From a virus, in the IMG/VR virus record IMGVR_UViG_3300046323_000573, positions 1-31,168 of that record: 31,168 nt of DNA. One strand, given 5' to 3'. The position numbers were made by a program, and so were the translations under genes. The notes beneath the pieces are model-generated. The model made no database searches, was not told the DNA's origin, and worked only from the letters and a program-made list of their open reading frames with translations. Positions 28,898-31,168 of this stretch are shown in pieces. Positions within the stretch are counted from its first letter, which is position 1; each line of letters begins with the position of its first letter.

Positions 28898-28934
28898 ATA
28901 TTAAAGAAACTACAACATTATAATAGAATAGAAA

Positions 28935-29399
28935 ATGAAAGACTATTTTGGGGGCATTGCCTTAACCATGAAAGAGTTCATAGCTTATATTGTGACATCC
29001 CTCATAATGTTTTTTACTCCAGTAGGAGGAATACTAATTGCAGTAGCAGTTGCAATAGCACTAGATACAATTTTTGGAGTATCTAAGGCCATAACAAAAA
29101 AAGAAAAATTAACCTCAAGAAGGGCCAGTAATATAATCTCTAAGTTTGTCTTATATCAATCAGCTATATTGTTGATATACACAATGGACAAATTTTTACT
29201 AGGAGAGTTTTTTAAACTCTGGTTTAGTATAGAATTCTTTTTTACAAAAGTGGTAGCAATAATAATAATTTTTATTGAGATGCTTAGTATGAAAGAGAAC
29301 TTTGAAGAAGCTTTTAATATTAGCATATTTGCTAAGCTAAAAGAAGCTTTAAAAAGAACAAAAGAATTTAAAGACGATATTCAAGAAATAACAAAATAA
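28935..29399 (+). CDS. Phage holin (toxin secretion/lysis family)
   Basis: 154 residues with three clear hydrophobic segments (about FIAYIVTSLIMFF to 45, VLYQSAILLIYTM near 75-87, and VVAIIIIFIEML near 110-122). The pattern LDTIFGVSKAITKKEKLTSR after the first hairpin and SMKENFEEAFNIS after the last is typical of the phage_holin_4/toxin-secretion holin family. The tail is basic and cytoplasmic. It would make the inner-membrane lesions that start lysis. The ATG at 28935 gives an 11-residue lead before the next Met, which may allow two start forms, as in dual-start holins. No endolysin is in this window. Confidence 0.85.
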   Translation: MKDYFGGIALTMKEFIAYIVTSLIMFFTPVGGILIAVAVAIALDTIFGVSKAITKKEKLTSRRASNIISKFVLYQSAILLIYTMDKFLLGEFFKLWFSIEFFFTKVVAIIIIFIEMLSMKENFEEAFNISIFAKLKEALKRTKEFKDDIQEITK

Positions 29400-29407
29400 A
29401 TATAAAA

Positions 29408-29956
29408 ATGTCACAGATAGTAGGAGAAATAAAAATAGACTTTGATGTAATACAATCAACAGTTCAGACACTATGGGTCGGTGACAGCAGTGATTGGGTA
29501 CATGCAGAAACATTACCTGCAACTATAGATGTAATACTACCGGGTTCAAAAAAAGCCTTAGTATTTTCTTATAAGAAAAATGCAATCACATCACTTAATA
29601 GCCACAATCTAGGGATCACTTGTTTAAAAGGAGATTGTACAGATGAGGTATACGGAGACTTACCAGATGGTGTTTACACAATAACGGTAAAAAGCGGCTA
29701 CTCAAATTTTGAAGCCACTAAATACTATTTAAAAACAGATAGAATTGAACTTGAAGTTTCAAAAATGGTAGTAAAACACGGATTTGAATACTCTAAATCC
29801 GATAAAAATTTCAGAGATAAAATCTATGATATTGATTGGTTAATAAAAGTGGCCAAGGCACATGCAAAATTGGGAGACTTTGTAAAAGCAGATAGATTTT
29901 TTAACGAAGCAAAAGAAGAACTAAAATCATTCGGTAACTGTAAAGAATGTATATAA
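29408..29956 (+). CDS. Putative tail or connector protein, 182 aa
   Basis: The N-terminal half is a beta sandwich (TIDVILPGSKKALVFSYKKN, then GDLPDGVYTITVKSGYS); the C-terminal ~60 residues are helical with a TPR-like segment (LIKVAKAHAKLGDFVKADRF). The last residues, NCKECI, hold a CxxC. Proteins with a DLPDGxYTI strand and YYLKTD segment occur among structural genes of Bacteroidota phages (recall). It is followed two bases later by a small partner gene. The role is not established. Confidence 0.55.
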   Translation: MSQIVGEIKIDFDVIQSTVQTLWVGDSSDWVHAETLPATIDVILPGSKKALVFSYKKNAITSLNSHNLGITCLKGDCTDEVYGDLPDGVYTITVKSGYSNFEATKYYLKTDRIELEVSKMVVKHGFEYSKSDKNFRDKIYDIDWLIKVAKAHAKLGDFVKADRFFNEAKEELKSFGNCKECI

Positions 29957-29958
29957 TC

Positions 29959-30303
29959 ATGGCAGGACAACAAAACTATCTATATCTATCCCAAGAAGCC
30001 TATTATGATAAGGCAGAGGAAGAGATACTAAGATCAGCAGACTTATACTACATTAGTAAAAGGTTTGGTGTAGGAGAGGGGCCGGATAAAGAAAAACTTA
30101 GACACAATCAATTGTTCTACAATATCCTATGTACAGATGAATGTGAAATTGCAGATTGGATAAATAAGAAAATAAATGGAGACTTAGAAGGAAGAGTTAA
30201 TAAACTCAAGATGAAGGATCATAAAGTTTACGATTTTAATTATGGGTACAACGACTCTGATAAAATATCAGATTGCTGTAATTGGGGAGAATTAGAATGG
30301 TAA
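29959..30303 (+). CDS. Hypothetical protein, 114 aa
   Basis: I choose ATG 29959 (MAGQQNYLYLSQEAYY), two bases after the previous stop; ATG 29947 would lie inside it. It is helical with charged repeats (EEEILRSADLYYISKRF), contains LCTDECEIADWINKK and ends CCNWGELEW with a Cys pair. Likely a small partner of the 182-aa protein. No family recognised. Its stop overlaps the start of the following GIY-YIG gene by seven bases. Confidence 0.6.
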   Translation: MAGQQNYLYLSQEAYYDKAEEEILRSADLYYISKRFGVGEGPDKEKLRHNQLFYNILCTDECEIADWINKKINGDLEGRVNKLKMKDHKVYDFNYGYNDSDKISDCCNWGELEW

Positions 30304-31010
30304 AAATTTGTGGAGTATACAAAATAACAAGCCCCTCCGGAAGAGTTTATATAGGACAAAGCGTAAATATAAAAAGAAGATTTTCAGAATATAAAAGCAG
30401 GAATAAGTGTAAACAACCCATACTACACAGATCTTTTAAAAAATACGGGGTTCCTTATCATACTTTTGAGATAATTGAAGAATGTAAAAGAGAGTATTTA
30501 AATTTAAGAGAGCGTTACTGGCAAGATTTTTATAGAGTATTAGAAGGAGGTTTAAATTGTATCCTTACAAAAACAGACACTAAACCATACGTCTATACTG
30601 AAGAAAGTAAGTTGAGAAAGAGAGGTGAAAATAACGGAATGTTTGGTACTAGAGGCAAATCCTCTAAATCTAAAAAAGTTATTTGTACAAAAACCTTAAA
30701 GATATTTTCTAGTATAACAGAAGCTTCAGAAAGCATAGGGATACATAAGAGAAGCTTGGCTAGTTATTTATGTGGAAGAAGCTATAACAAAACAAATTTT
30801 TTATACCTAGAGGATTACAATAGTAATAATACAGTATCATTTAGAGATAAAAAACAAAAGAGAGTGATAGATATAGAAACAGGTACTATATTTGACTCAA
30901 TAAGAAAAGCAGCAGATAACCAAGGCATTAAAAAGCAAACTCTAACAGACTGGTTAAACGGGAGATATAAAAATAAATCCACATTAGAATACTACGATGA
31001 AACAAGCTAA
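30297..31010 (+). CDS. GIY-YIG homing endonuclease with NUMOD modules
   Basis: 237 residues from ATG 30297 (a TTG at 30282 is less likely). GVYKITSPSGRVYIGQSVNI is a complete GIY-YIG start, with RRFSEYK supplying the conserved Arg. NNGMFGTRGKSSKSKKV resembles NUMOD3. Two NUMOD1-like units follow: FSSITEASESIGIHKRSL with YLCGR, and FDSIRKAADNQGIKKQTL with WLNGR, each probably an HTH DNA-binding motif. A free-standing homing endonuclease wedged between two structural genes. It overlaps the upstream gene by seven bases and the downstream start by 14, so it has been fitted into the operon. Confidence 0.9.
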   Translation: MVKICGVYKITSPSGRVYIGQSVNIKRRFSEYKSRNKCKQPILHRSFKKYGVPYHTFEIIEECKREYLNLRERYWQDFYRVLEGGLNCILTKTDTKPYVYTEESKLRKRGENNGMFGTRGKSSKSKKVICTKTLKIFSSITEASESIGIHKRSLASYLCGRSYNKTNFLYLEDYNSNNTVSFRDKKQKRVIDIETGTIFDSIRKAADNQGIKKQTLTDWLNGRYKNKSTLEYYDETS

Positions 31011-31168
31011 TTCAGAGGTAAAACATTACAAGGTAGTTGAACTACCACAGTACCCAAGGCCTAATACAGTGTATTATGTCAAAGGCACCTCAGAAACAGA
31101 TGTCAAAACATATATTACAGACTTAAACGGAGTTCCCGTACCATTAAATGATGAGATAGGAGATATAG
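30997..31168 (+). CDS. N-terminal part of the next late gene (open at window end)
   Basis: ATG 30997 opens a frame that is still open at the window end (57 codons seen). It starts MKQANSEVKHYKVVELPQYP and continues PNTVYYVKGTSETDVKTYIT. The VVELPQYPRPNTVYYVKG type of opening, with T, N and G near short strands, is common at the N-terminus of tail-fibre or receptor-binding proteins, which begin by docking to the particle. That assignment is an inference from this short stretch. Confidence 0.6.
   Translation, partial: MKQANSEVKHYKVVELPQYPRPNTVYYVKGTSETDVKTYITDLNGVPVPLNDEIGDI

Noticed and set aside
1-31168. Placement as a true crAss-like phage
   Set aside because: Similar styles of terminase, portal and HU/IHF-like genes are seen, but gene order and protein sizes differ from those I remember and no family search was possible.
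1-31168. CRISPR array or insertion sequence
   Set aside because: I saw no regular spaced repeats and no transposase with terminal inverted repeats.

Overview
The window reads as part of the genome of a tailed double-stranded DNA phage (Caudoviricetes) infecting a member of the Bacteroidota, probably a Flavobacteriales-type host. The evidence is a DNA-packaging and head module (terminase large subunit, portal, scaffold-like protein, major capsid protein, holin) beside a replication/recombination module (RecA, PhoH, SF2 helicase, SSB). The base composition is AT-rich, and there are at least seven good matches to the Bacteroidota promoter architecture TTTG-N19/20-TAnnTTTG. Several proteins (HU/IHF-like, CxxC small protein, terminase and portal style) recall crAss-like and related Bacteroidota phages, but I cannot place it in a named family without a search.

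Layout. Bases 1-540 hold two small leftward genes with a structured leader. Bases 541-1116 hold no gene. Bases 1155-12688 form a long, tightly packed leftward block. In transcription order it holds an SF2 helicase, recA, a GIY-YIG gene, phoH, small genes, SSB, small genes, groEL, groES, an unknown gene, a small hairpin RNA, tRNA-Met, tRNA-Cys, thioredoxin, a ClpP-like protease, an Acb2/Tad1-like candidate anti-defence protein, a coiled-coil protein, an FkbM-like methyltransferase and a capsule-type glycosyltransferase. Host-type promoters precede the helicase, recA and a 48-aa gene at 9023. An intrinsic terminator closes the block at 1117-1147.

Bases 12740-13240 are the switch between leftward and rightward transcription. 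They contain no convincing gene. Leftward promoters point into about 350 bases of GC-richer sequence with many helices, including a 10-bp long-range pairing. I read this as a candidate undescribed structured non-coding RNA.

Bases 13240-31168 form the rightward, late-type block: small regulatory or virion-associated genes, terminase, a homing-type GIY-YIG gene with its own promoter, portal, scaffold, capsid, virion proteins, holin, two small connector or tail candidates, a second homing-type GIY-YIG/NUMOD gene, and the start of a further gene. Capsid gene and promoter placement suggests late expression is organised by an extended -33 motif (TTAACnAATTTG-like).

Working together, the left block would supply replication, recombination, protein folding, proteolysis, glycan modification and counter-defence. 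The right block would build and package the particle and lyse the cell. All functions are from reading the translated sequence; no search was run.
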